Part shown: positions 46,224 to 54,208 of the stretch, piece by piece
Layout of the letters: every line of letters begins with the position of its first letter
Position numbering within the stretch: position 1 is the first letter of the stretch
Source of the DNA: a virus
Virus record (IMG/VR): IMGVR_UViG_3300044639_001309
Location: 1-64,000 of that record
Reading direction: 5' to 3' (one strand)
Length of the DNA: 64,000 nucleotides
Notes under the pieces: generated by a model
The model's database searches: none
What the model saw: only the letters and a program-made list of their open reading frames with translations
What the model was told of the DNA's origin: nothing
Translations under genes and position numbers: made by a program

Positions 46224-46241
46224 ATTACAATTTTGTTACAA
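46224..46241 (-). promoter_or_regulatory. Pho-box-like direct repeat upstream of pstS
   Basis: On the complement: TTGTAAC, four A, TTGTAAT: two 7-mers 11 bases apart, the geometry of PhoB sites (CTGTCAT-N4-CTGTCAT). A -10-like TAAATA follows after 11 bases as in pho promoters. Bases differ from E. coli consensus, so the assignment is by geometry and context. Confidence 0.6.
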
Positions 46242-46305
46242 AATCATACATGCCAGGCTCTATATTTAGGATCAAGCGGCCTTGAATAACTCGTTAGCAA
46301 GGTAA

Positions 46306-47007
46306 TTACCTTAAACGTGCTAGGCCTACCAGTCTAAACACGCTCAGCCACATCCATCCTGCATCAAACTCAAACCAGCGACGACTCAGTCTAGGGTTAG
46401 CAGGATCCAAATGATGGTTATTATGCAGGCATTCCCCACCAACAACAATATCCCAAGGAACAATGTTTCTACTGTGATCTTTAGTTTCGCCATTTCTATA
46501 TCCCCACCAGTGACCTAGACCATTGATGACTCCAGCGGCCCAGAATGGAATCCAAATCATTTGAATGCCCCAAACTAGTAAACCTGGCAGGCCAAATATC
46601 AACAAATCTATTAGTAGCATAAGCACAATACCAGCTCGGCTATGCTTGGTGTAGACATTTTGTTCCATCCAGTCATTAGGAGTACCTACTCCGTACTGAG
46701 CTACCATTTCAGCGTTTTTGCTGGCTGAGTGATAAAGTCCTGCACCCTTGAACAACACACGCCAAATTCCGTAAACATGTGGCGTGTGCGGGTCACCGGG
46801 CTGATCACTGAATCTGTGATGTTTGCGATGTATGGCTACCCATTGCTTGGTGACCATGCCAGTTGTGAGCCATAGCCATGCTCGCATGAAGTGTTCAAGT
46901 ATTGGATTGAATTCTATTCCCCGATGGGCTTGTCCGCGATGTAAAAATAAAGTGACACATACTATGGTAATATGTGTCACTATCAGTGTGTATATTAGTT
47001 CTATCAT
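46306..47007 (-). CDS. Acyl-lipid/acyl-CoA desaturase (membrane fatty acid desaturase)
   Basis: 233 residues from ATG 47007 (MIELIYTLIVTHITIV). Three His boxes: H23-R-G-Q-A-H28, HRKHH (His60, 63, 64) and HNNHH (195, 198, 199), plus GHWWGYR, as in delta-9 desaturases with a di-iron centre. Several membrane helices. It would introduce double bonds into host membrane lipids. Two terminator-like hairpins overlap the start region (46953-46984, 47026-47047). A longer GTG start at 47046 would lie in the upstream hairpin. Confidence 0.88.
   Translation of the reverse strand: MIELIYTLIVTHITIVCVTLFLHRGQAHRGIEFNPILEHFMRAWLWLTTGMVTKQWVAIHRKHHRFSDQPGDPHTPHVYGIWRVLFKGAGLYHSASKNAEMVAQYGVGTPNDWMEQNVYTKHSRAGIVLMLLIDLLIFGLPGLLVWGIQMIWIPFWAAGVINGLGHWWGYRNGETKDHSRNIVPWDIVVGGECLHNNHHLDPANPRLSRRWFEFDAGWMWLSVFRLVGLARLR
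46953..46984 (-). promoter_or_regulatory. Terminator-like hairpin inside the desaturase start
   Basis: GTGACACATA / TATGTGTCAC 10-bp stem in leftward RNA followed by TTTATTTTTA, at codons about 10-20 of the gene. It could act as an attenuator. Confidence 0.5.
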
Positions 47008-47025
47008 ATAGTATATAGCTAACAA

Positions 47026-47047
47026 AAATAGTGCCACATATAGCACT
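47026..47047 (-). promoter_or_regulatory. Terminator-like hairpin before the desaturase
   Basis: ATAGTGC / GCACTAT stem in leftward RNA followed by TTTTTG, between the small membrane gene and the desaturase ATG. Confidence 0.5.
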
Positions 47048-47061
47048 ATTACTGCAAGGGC

Positions 47062-47349
47062 TTAGGCAAGCATCCTGATCAAGCCAACACTATCAATTGT
47101 GGTTAGCAATAGGTAGTTAGCCAGCATGCCAAAAGATTTCCTAGTCCAACTAGCCCAAGCATACATGGCACAGCCAATGATCCAAATAGGATAAAGAGTA
47201 AGAAGCGGAGGAGTGGGGACTGTGAGTGCCATAGTAATACTGCAACCAATACTAATAGCCCAAGCAAGCAACTCAACAGCAAAGCGAATTCTATGGGACT
47301 TAAAGTCATCTTGTATCCAGTCAAACGTGGGTTTTAAAAGTTCATTCAT
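47062..47349 (-). CDS. Small membrane protein (95 aa)
   Basis: Helices at about 22-44 (FAVELLAWAISIGCSITMAL), 47-65 (PPLLTLYPIWIIGCAMYAWA) and 73-93 (MLANYLLLTTIDSVGLI). Similar short membrane proteins, sometimes likened to PnuC, occur in T4-like phages; no transport motif is seen here. Overlaps amidinotransferase 2 by ATGA. Confidence 0.62.
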   Translation of the reverse strand: MNELLKPTFDWIQDDFKSHRIRFAVELLAWAISIGCSITMALTVPTPPLLTLYPIWIIGCAMYAWASWTRKSFGMLANYLLLTTIDSVGLIRMLA

Positions 47350-48485
47350 TTTTTATTTGGAAAGAAGTCTTGCATTACCCCTTCTCTGTGTAGATCAAGT
47401 GTCACGCAATGGATGCCACCGTCCCAGAAGTATCTGTGTCTGAAATTGATAACATGTGGAGTGATTCCATACCTACTTAGTGCTTCAAACACTCGGTCAT
47501 TGTAGTTAAACACAATTACGTTCTTTGGGTCAATGATCAGCATGTTGACATCAAATACTGTTTCCTCAACATACCCAGTCCAATGACCAAGCCAAGTTTC
47601 TACAACATCAATTACATTCTGATCGTATTCGAATCCAGGTATCCACCATTTACCGTTGTTTTTGGCTTTTAAATCCTTGAATGGTTTAATGTGATCCCAA
47701 CTCTGTCCAGGGAGATAAACAACTTCCCAGCCTGGAAAAGTTTCTGCATAAGTTGGTACATCTTTTAAACTGATAATTAGTCCAGGAGTAACCGGACAGT
47801 AAACAGCATCGCCGTGACCACCAGTGTTGATAATATGTGTGCGATTATTTGGAAATTCTTGTGTTACTACTTGTTTGATTTTATTCTGGTCGTCAGTGTA
47901 CGACTCTGTGGCAAAGTATAAATCTTTGCCGATACGTGATGTCATCATCCCTTGCACACAGGGATGAGGACTAGTCTTTATTATATTGCCCTGTGATTGA
48001 ATACGATCAAATATTTTTTTATAAGGGTAGTGATGACGGAACACTTCTTCTTTACTTGCATCAAGCCAATTATGCACATCCAAGCATTCCTGCTGTACAT
48101 GACTTGGTAGATCAGTGATGTCTACAGAATTTCTTGGCCAACTTGGATCTTTAATTGTTTTGTAAAATTCTTCCCATTGGTTGGTTGGTCTATAAAACGT
48201 TTCTCCAATCATAACCATAATATCTCTAGGTTGAAGGGGAGGAGGTGTAAAAGGAGTTCTTGTTTGATTAAACCACTCTGCAGGAATTTCTGGTCTTAAT
48301 ACTTCAACACCAAAGGTTTCTAATACTGTTGCAATTTTTTGCAGGTCTTCTTCTGTTTCAATAGCAATACGCTCAAACAGTCTACGCACATGCGGAACTT
48401 TGATCCAGTTATAGAATTCAGGTGGATAGCTACGACCTACTACACAAACTTTTAACGGATCCCAGTGTTGGTACACACTATACAT
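47346..48485 (-). CDS. Glycine amidinotransferase-like enzyme, paralogue 2
   Basis: 379 residues; closest relative in the window is paralogue 1. Shared start (MYSVYQHWDPLKV, GRSYPPEFYNW), GGHGDAVYCPVTPGLII and the C-terminal DGGIHCVTLDLHREGVMQDF with Cys360 after His359. An insertion of about 45 residues around 110-155 distinguishes it. The paired His and Asp residues of the pentein fold are present. Overlaps UvsE and the small membrane gene. Same reaction class, possibly another acceptor amine. Confidence 0.85.
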   Translation of the reverse strand: MYSVYQHWDPLKVCVVGRSYPPEFYNWIKVPHVRRLFERIAIETEEDLQKIATVLETFGVEVLRPEIPAEWFNQTRTPFTPPPLQPRDIMVMIGETFYRPTNQWEEFYKTIKDPSWPRNSVDITDLPSHVQQECLDVHNWLDASKEEVFRHHYPYKKIFDRIQSQGNIIKTSPHPCVQGMMTSRIGKDLYFATESYTDDQNKIKQVVTQEFPNNRTHIINTGGHGDAVYCPVTPGLIISLKDVPTYAETFPGWEVVYLPGQSWDHIKPFKDLKAKNNGKWWIPGFEYDQNVIDVVETWLGHWTGYVEETVFDVNMLIIDPKNVIVFNYNDRVFEALSRYGITPHVINFRHRYFWDGGIHCVTLDLHREGVMQDFFPNKK

Positions 48486-49497
48486 TTACATGTCTTTCAT
48501 AAACTTGTTCACTAGCCAGGTTCTTGCCCTTGGCCTCGCATTGGATATCAAAGTTGTCAGCAAAGGTCAAGGCCCAGTCAGTCACAGCGTGATTCCAATA
48601 GAAGTCACTGTGTGCCCGGAGTTTCTGTTTTTTATAACCTCTAGCAAGAAGTTCAGCAAGATCGGGTCTAGTTCCTCGGTCATGGTCAACCAAAAGGTCC
48701 TCGCGACTAACACTATAATGAAGTGCAGGACGAGTGCCGCGCCAAGAGTCAATAACCCGCTTGACACGATCGTCCTGCGCGGAGATGTACTCTCCCGAGT
48801 TAATCCAGTGGTGGTGTAGGTCCAATACAAGAGCCACATGCTGAGCCACAGCCAAAGTAGTGTCAAGTCCATTTGTCATCTCATCATTCTCGATAGTAAT
48901 TAAGTTTCTTGCTTCTGGGCTGAGTCTACCTAGAGTACGCAAGAATTTTGCGGCACCACCTTTACCGCTCAAGTGTACGTTGATCTTAAAACCATTGTCG
49001 TGCCAGGTTTTGCCATAGCCCATCCAACGTGCCATATCAGCGTGATATTCAAATTCCAGGATTGAACGTTCTACAATCTCATCTGCTTCACTTGCTAGTA
49101 CGCAAAATTGTCCAGGATGAAAGCTCAAACGCACACCGTATTTACGTGCGGCTTCACCAATTGGGGCAAAGATCTTCTCACAATGATCCTGAATTTCCGG
49201 CCGTTGCCACCACGCAATCCATGAAGGTTCAGTGTAGCCCTGTAGCATTTCGCTACCAAGACGTACCATTCTGCGTTCTGCGGGCAAGGTGGCCACACGT
49301 TCGATCATCTTCACAGCCGCCGAGGCATTGTGATTCATGATATCCCATTGACGTTGCTCTGCTTCGTCCTTGTGTTCGCGGAGCCAGCGCATGGTAGTTG
49401 ATCTGCCGTTTAGGTCCCGGTCCTTTGCGTTGACTTTCATACCGCCACATTCTGTGGGGTCATTAAGCCATTTGCAACAAAATCCAATTCTTCCCAT
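48478..49497 (-). CDS. uvsE: UV damage endonuclease (UvsE/UVDE family)
   Basis: 339 residues from ATG 49497 (MGRIGFCCKWLND); an in-frame upstream codon lies over the promoter. GIGFCCKW-like start, ARKYGVRLSFHPGQFCVL, KINVHLSGKGGAAKF, LITIENDEMTNGLDTTLAVA and ALVLDLHHHWINSGEYI match UVDE, a TIM-barrel endonuclease that nicks 5' of UV photoproducts. Metal-binding His/Glu/Asp are present (HPGQF, ENDE, DLHHHW). T4-like phages often carry uvsE/denV-type repair. Confidence 0.9.
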   Translation of the reverse strand: MGRIGFCCKWLNDPTECGGMKVNAKDRDLNGRSTTMRWLREHKDEAEQRQWDIMNHNASAAVKMIERVATLPAERRMVRLGSEMLQGYTEPSWIAWWQRPEIQDHCEKIFAPIGEAARKYGVRLSFHPGQFCVLASEADEIVERSILEFEYHADMARWMGYGKTWHDNGFKINVHLSGKGGAAKFLRTLGRLSPEARNLITIENDEMTNGLDTTLAVAQHVALVLDLHHHWINSGEYISAQDDRVKRVIDSWRGTRPALHYSVSREDLLVDHDRGTRPDLAELLARGYKKQKLRAHSDFYWNHAVTDWALTFADNFDIQCEAKGKNLASEQVYERHVNV

Positions 49498-49505
49498 AGT
49501 GGCTC

Positions 49506-49697
49506 CTACCAATGATGAACAACGTTGATACAAATAAAGAAACAGGTGATTACATGTATTATAACCCAAAACGTTTTTAAAGTCAATGCAATTCTGGCTT
49601 CACGCAAAGAAAGAATAGGAATATCTGGTCGATCTTCATCTGTCTGCCCCATTAGATGTCCGGTGGCTCTGGCCCAGATACGTTCAAGTGAATTCAA
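49506..49697 (-). CDS. Small membrane protein with TTG start (63 aa)
   Basis: Start TTG 49697. MNSLERIWARATGHLMGQTD, RPDIPILSLREARIALTLKT, FWVIIHVITCFFICINVVHHW: a soluble N-terminus and one C-terminal helix (43-63). The RIWARATGH...RP-IP---REARI-L-LKTFWV-IH--TC signature is conserved in T4-like phages. The UvsE promoter overlaps its 3' part. Confidence 0.7.
   Translation of the reverse strand: MNSLERIWARATGHLMGQTDEDRPDIPILSLREARIALTLKTFWVIIHVITCFFICINVVHHW
49558..49586 (-). promoter_or_regulatory. Sigma70-type promoter for uvsE
   Basis: TTGACT (49581-49586), 17 bp, TATAAT (49558-49563); leader of about 54 bases to ATG 49497. Confidence 0.8.
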
Positions 49698-49719
49698 AAT
49701 AAAATCCCAGTGAGTTTGT

Positions 49720-50274
49720 TTACACTAGTAATTTTAACACATTTGGCATTATATCGCAAGTGAGATTGGATAATTTTTTAAAAGATTTGTCAACAGAATT
49801 TGGGTGATCAACCAAAACCCACTGTGTGTCTGGGTTAGCTGTAATAATACTTTGAATTAGAGCATAATAATTAAAGTCTTTATGTTCTTGAAATCGGTCC
49901 AGAGCTTTTTCTTTTTTGGATAAATCAAAACCAGCCAATAATACAATGTCCGAAATATTACTAACCAAGTGCAATGCTACGATATCGTCTGGACAGTCTA
50001 CTTCCTGTGTGAACTCGCCTTCGTAGAGTTTGACACCCATTGGTCTCCCTATAGACTGGTAATGATCTTTAGACACATAAAAATTACACACAGCTTGAAA
50101 CGCACGTTGAATTAATTCCTGCGCTTTGGACTTATTGTGACATATAACATTATCAGTAGAGCATCCACGCCAGGTCTTCCAGGAACCCCAGGTTGGGCCT
50201 ATGCTTTTAATAGAATCAAGGTTGACTGTTGGATCAATTTGATAGCCCTCGGCAAACACCCAATTTATTTTCAT
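49720..50274 (-). CDS. Unknown phage protein (184 aa)
   Basis: MKINWVFAEGYQIDPTVNLD, SIGPTWGSWKTWRGCSTDNV, ICHNKSKAQELIQRAF and DIVALHLVSNISDIVLLAGF. ATGA overlap with the virion-like gene upstream. A ST-NVICH-KSKA-EL motif occurs in T4-like aquatic phage proteins without known role; DIVALH..DIVLLAGFDL may be a Rossmann-type core. Confidence 0.6.
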   Translation of the reverse strand: MKINWVFAEGYQIDPTVNLDSIKSIGPTWGSWKTWRGCSTDNVICHNKSKAQELIQRAFQAVCNFYVSKDHYQSIGRPMGVKLYEGEFTQEVDCPDDIVALHLVSNISDIVLLAGFDLSKKEKALDRFQEHKDFNYYALIQSIITANPDTQWVLVDHPNSVDKSFKKLSNLTCDIMPNVLKLLV

Positions 50275-51548
50275 TCACCAGCCTTTAGTGATTGCCAGCG
50301 GAATGCACCGATACATACCCAAGCAAACGGTGTGTTGGGCTTTGGGTCGCTGTTAAACACAATGTCTCCGCGTGAGCCGCTGTATCCAGGAACTGCAGGT
50401 TCAAATGCAATACGATGTTTGTCAATTCTAATTTTTTTGACAGTGGTTAGGCCTTCGGGATCTATGTCAATACTGGACTGTCTATTAATACCAATTGACA
50501 ATCCTTGTTTTCGGCCTGTTCCGAAATACGCTTGATTTTTAGAAATCTTACCCGACAACAACGATACTTCTTCATCCCAGACACTCAGAGCCATCTCTGG
50601 TTGATCGGTATTGATACCCACACGCTTGTTGGCAACTGCAAGTGTGTCAAAAATTCTGGCCTTCCCCGAAACATCAAGTTCTCTTAGTGTTCCAACTTTT
50701 TGTAAATTTGATTCAATGATAGTTGGGTTGATACCATTGTGTGCAATAAGAGGTTTTCCATTTAGTGTAACTTCACTGAAGTCAATTCCTCCAGCCTTGG
50801 CAATATCCAATACTTGATTAACTAACTGATTTTTCCATTCGTCATTGGATAATTCTAGTGTGAGCGACGCAATTTTTGTAGCAAGTTCATTCCACGAATT
50901 GTTATCCGTATTGATTTGTCCTTTAACAACAAGATTTTGTACTGTTAATGTGTCATCAACAATGGCATTTTTAGAAATAAGATTATTTTCTACTATCACA
51001 GTATCGTCAGTGACAATTAATTCCAATTTGGTTGATTGATCAATAATGCCCGAAGTTTTAAAATTGGTAATTAGTCGATCTTGCCAACGAGTAATACCGT
51101 TATCAATTTCGTTGACTAACATTTTGTTTAGATCTATTCCGCTGATCTTTTGCAAAAGTTTTAGTGACATTTGCTTGTGAATAGTATTTTCAATTTTGTT
51201 TAACCAAGTAGAATCGACTACTAGATTGTCAATTGTGGACTCAACAAAAGTCTGCACAGAGTTATCAACTGCCATTGAGATTTTATTAGCATCTACATAT
51301 AAATCTAATCCAGGCACATGCCCTTGTTCAAATAATTTAGTAACACTATTTTGTACAGTGGATACCAAATCAGGAACTGTTGATATATTACTAAATTTTG
51401 CAGTAATCCTATCCTGTACATGTTTTGTAATTTGTCCTTCAATGGCACTAAGCCATTTGCCGTTATTCATAACGGCAGCAACTTGTTCAGCAACTGCTTT
51501 TGCTATCTGTTGTTCTACTAATTCTGTTACCGATTTGGTGTCAAGCAT
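50271..51548 (-). CDS. Virion-associated fibre-like protein (425 aa)
   Basis: Residues 1-200 are helical and amphipathic (LVEQQIAKAVAEQVAAVMNN, MLVNEIDNGITRWQDRLITN). From about 185 there are strand repeats (NLISKNAIVDDTLTVQNLVV) and a C-terminal domain RVGINTDQPEMALSVWDEEV, YFGTGRKQGLSIGINRQSSI, VFNSDPKPNTPFAWVCIGAF typical of tail-fibre or neck proteins (GINT--P--ALSV, P--WVC---WR). Structural role likely; overlaps amidinotransferase 3. Confidence 0.68.
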   Translation of the reverse strand: MLDTKSVTELVEQQIAKAVAEQVAAVMNNGKWLSAIEGQITKHVQDRITAKFSNISTVPDLVSTVQNSVTKLFEQGHVPGLDLYVDANKISMAVDNSVQTFVESTIDNLVVDSTWLNKIENTIHKQMSLKLLQKISGIDLNKMLVNEIDNGITRWQDRLITNFKTSGIIDQSTKLELIVTDDTVIVENNLISKNAIVDDTLTVQNLVVKGQINTDNNSWNELATKIASLTLELSNDEWKNQLVNQVLDIAKAGGIDFSEVTLNGKPLIAHNGINPTIIESNLQKVGTLRELDVSGKARIFDTLAVANKRVGINTDQPEMALSVWDEEVSLLSGKISKNQAYFGTGRKQGLSIGINRQSSIDIDPEGLTTVKKIRIDKHRIAFEPAVPGYSGSRGDIVFNSDPKPNTPFAWVCIGAFRWQSLKAGE

Positions 51549-52458
51549 GTTCTCTCCATAAATCTAATGTCACACAGTGAAAACCGCCGCCTAATGTTCT
51601 ACTATGTCGTAATTCTAACGGAACTACTGTAAAACTCTGTTGCTCTAGTATGCGTATCAACTCTGTTTGCTTTTGGTCAACAATCACTGTTGTTGGGTCA
51701 ACCACTAACATATTTAAGGCAATCCACTTACTTGCATACGGGTAATTATAGAAGTCTTGAGCAATAACTTCATCTATATAAATTTTATCCCATTTTTCAA
51801 AAATTTTAGGGCAATTTGCTGAATTAACCCTGCTACCATTTAGCAGTACAAGGCCTTCACGCAATGGTGTAATAGTGGAGTCAATATGCACACCACTATA
51901 AAAATTACAAATTTCAATTTCTACATCAGGAAACTGTTGCTGTAGCCAATCATATGCGGCACGATTGCCAGATGGCGACTCTAAAAATAGCATTTTATCG
52001 TTTAGGCGCAGTAGATTAGCCGCATCTAAAATCATATTTTCATTCCTGGGCATGTGTAGATAATTCGGTGCCAAATCAACAATGTCATGGTAGCATTGTA
52101 ACTCCATGTTCCGACACGGGTACATCATAGCAGGATCTATAATAGTATCTTTGTAAACTAGTAATCTGTCACGTGGGCAATAATTGTACATTCCGTCATG
52201 AGTTTGAAAGTTAAGTGGCTCCGGACGTACAACGTCCACACCCAAACTGATTAGGGTTGTTGCCAACTTATCTAAGTCTTCATTGGCTTCGTCAATAATT
52301 TGTTGGGGTACAGGACCACGTGGAACAGGAGTTTCCTTCCATGAGGTCTTTTCACTTTCCAATTTAAACACAGGATCATACACAGGCCAGTTTGCATCTG
52401 TGGCAGATCCAACTACGCAAGTTTTAAGTTTATCCCATTCGTTTTGGCTATAAATCAT
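51541..52458 (-). CDS. Amidinotransferase-like enzyme, paralogue 3 (short, divergent)
   Basis: 305 residues, about 60-75 shorter than the others. MIYSQNEWDKLKTCVVGSAT, NYCPRDRLLVYKDTIIDPAM, GVHIDSTITPLREGLVLLNG and the nucleophile motif GGGFHCVTLDLWREHA (Cys295) show the same pentein family; the C-terminal tail after the motif is shortened. Overlaps the 2OG oxygenase-like gene by ATGA, so the two may act together. Confidence 0.8.
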   Translation of the reverse strand: MIYSQNEWDKLKTCVVGSATDANWPVYDPVFKLESEKTSWKETPVPRGPVPQQIIDEANEDLDKLATTLISLGVDVVRPEPLNFQTHDGMYNYCPRDRLLVYKDTIIDPAMMYPCRNMELQCYHDIVDLAPNYLHMPRNENMILDAANLLRLNDKMLFLESPSGNRAAYDWLQQQFPDVEIEICNFYSGVHIDSTITPLREGLVLLNGSRVNSANCPKIFEKWDKIYIDEVIAQDFYNYPYASKWIALNMLVVDPTTVIVDQKQTELIRILEQQSFTVVPLELRHSRTLGGGFHCVTLDLWREHA

Positions 52459-52973
52459 ATATGTCCAGTAATTTGAAGTGTGTACCGTGGTTCAGGTCCA
52501 ATGTTGGCTGCCATGTGTGGAGTATTATATGTCCATTCAACCACGGTTCCGGCTTGCCAATTAACCACAGGGTTTCCTAACACTTCAAGGTAATGTCCAG
52601 ACTTCCAATCTTCTACTAGAACAATGGCTCGTCTTATGTTGTTCTCTTGGCCTTTTAATTTAAAAATATCAATATACCTAACGTAAAGATCACTGTGTGT
52701 GGGCATTACTGTTCCCGTAGGCATTCTGTAATAAGCGGTACCAATATCTTTCCATCCCTGAGATTCAAATAGATCAATGAACTTCTGATTCCAGGACGGC
52801 AATTGATGTCGCATGTCGCAGAGGTCGCCGGTGATTTTGCTTTGATATCCTTGCGTGATCCAAGAGTTAACACTCACCGGATCATTAAATGGTTCGTTGA
52901 TGTAGTCAAGGCGTTTGTACTCATCATCCCAAAATACATCAATGTTGTACTTACGACTGTCGTGTGTTGCCAT
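52455..52973 (-). CDS. 2-oxoglutarate/Fe(II) oxygenase-like protein
   Basis: 172 residues. TVMPTHSDLYVRY gives HxD (His93, Asp95); NTPHMAANIGPEPRYTLQI gives the distal His153 and Arg163, together the HxD...H...R pattern of 2OG dioxygenases of the aspartyl/asparaginyl hydroxylase or cupin type. QLPSWNQKFIDLFESQGWKD is helical. Substrate unknown; context suggests oxidising a metabolite or protein in the same pathway as amidinotransferase 3. Confidence 0.72.
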   Translation of the reverse strand: MATHDSRKYNIDVFWDDEYKRLDYINEPFNDPVSVNSWITQGYQSKITGDLCDMRHQLPSWNQKFIDLFESQGWKDIGTAYYRMPTGTVMPTHSDLYVRYIDIFKLKGQENNIRRAIVLVEDWKSGHYLEVLGNPVVNWQAGTVVEWTYNTPHMAANIGPEPRYTLQITGHI

Positions 52974-54189
52974 AGTGGATGATTTTGTAACCGGTCATAT
53001 TAGCCATTTTGCGCCATGGATCTACAATAATACTGCCGGCTTCAATGGGAGTATAGAATGTATCGTCTCGTACATCTCCGGTGTATCCATAGGTAATTTG
53101 TCGATTGTGTGCCATTAATAATACCACAGGGCCTTTGACATATGCAATCACATCATTGCTGTCATCTGCTAATGGATCTAGATATTTAACGGTACGGCCT
53201 GCTTCTTTGATGTAGTGCCCAATTAAAGTGCTGTAGCTACCAATGCAATAAGGAACATCAGGCTTGTATGCTTTGCCATGAATGACAATTGGTAAATTTT
53301 TCTTTTCAGCAATATCAACAAGAAATAGTGCTAGATTTTTTGCCTGGACTTCTCGCGCATGCATGATTGTATCAAACAAGTCATATCCAATGTTGTACTC
53401 TTCAGCCAGCCAGCGCAAGGCAATGTTGTCACGTGGGTGGCATGCTCCTGCATCACCCATACCAGCTGTCATGTACTTGGGCCCCATAATACGCATATTC
53501 GACTGTGCCAGTGCATCAGTTACTACGTCAACATTGATGTTACCAATCTTTAGTGCAAAGTCTTGAATCATGTTGACCAATCCTACCTTGGCGCTGATGA
53601 ATGTATTATAGAAGATTTTGATGGCTTCGCATTCGTCCCAGGTGCCAGTTACATAACGTGGATTGTTTTTCATCAATGGGCGATAGATATCTATTAGATC
53701 TCGCATTTCGCCGGCATCGCCTGTTTCTGTACCAATCATAACCATTTCAGGATTAGCCATATCCCATTTTACACTTCCCATGGCAATCAAATAAGGGTTG
53801 TATAAAAACTGGTGTTTGTTATCTAACAACGTGGCAAAATGTCTACGTGTGGTTCCTGGAAGTACTGTGGAAATTAACACCACTCGTTTTGGCGTAGTAG
53901 CAAATTTGTTTACTTTAACCAATGCATCTTTAACTGCATCATGCCCAAAGTCTTTTGGCTCCATATGACTAGATGGTACACTTCCGTCATATCCTTCAGT
54001 GTGCGGGGTTGGAACAGCAATGAAAATCCAGTCACTTTTGCTGACTACTTCTTCAATGTCACAAACTTTAACCAGCTCGCTTTCTCGTGGGTAAATATCA
54101 TAACCACGTACAGTATATTTTTCAGCAAAGACTTCTGCGCAATCCAAACCTAGTTTGCCTAGGCCAATAAACCCAATATTATTTGACAT
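52951..54189 (-). CDS. UDP-glucose/GDP-mannose-type nucleotide-sugar dehydrogenase
   Basis: 412 residues. NAD-binding GFIGLGKLGLDCAE (GxGxxG), IFIAVPTPHTEGYDGS, STVLPGTTRR, and the catalytic Cys250 in GDAGACHPRDNIALRW. Conserved Lys191 and Asn195 in EAIKIFYNTFISAKVGLVNM. Makes a UDP-uronic acid or related sugar from the NDP-hexose by two-step oxidation. Phage copies can supply sugar for surface glycans or virion decoration (inference). AGGAA upstream; start codon faces the plus-strand gene at 54209. Confidence 0.87.
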   Translation of the reverse strand: MSNNIGFIGLGKLGLDCAEVFAEKYTVRGYDIYPRESELVKVCDIEEVVSKSDWIFIAVPTPHTEGYDGSVPSSHMEPKDFGHDAVKDALVKVNKFATTPKRVVLISTVLPGTTRRHFATLLDNKHQFLYNPYLIAMGSVKWDMANPEMVMIGTETGDAGEMRDLIDIYRPLMKNNPRYVTGTWDECEAIKIFYNTFISAKVGLVNMIQDFALKIGNINVDVVTDALAQSNMRIMGPKYMTAGMGDAGACHPRDNIALRWLAEEYNIGYDLFDTIMHAREVQAKNLALFLVDIAEKKNLPIVIHGKAYKPDVPYCIGSYSTLIGHYIKEAGRTVKYLDPLADDSNDVIAYVKGPVVLLMAHNRQITYGYTGDVRDDTFYTPIEAGSIIVDPWRKMANMTGYKIIHYGNTRQS

Positions 54190-54208
54190 GTTAATTCCTA
54201 TTGATAAA

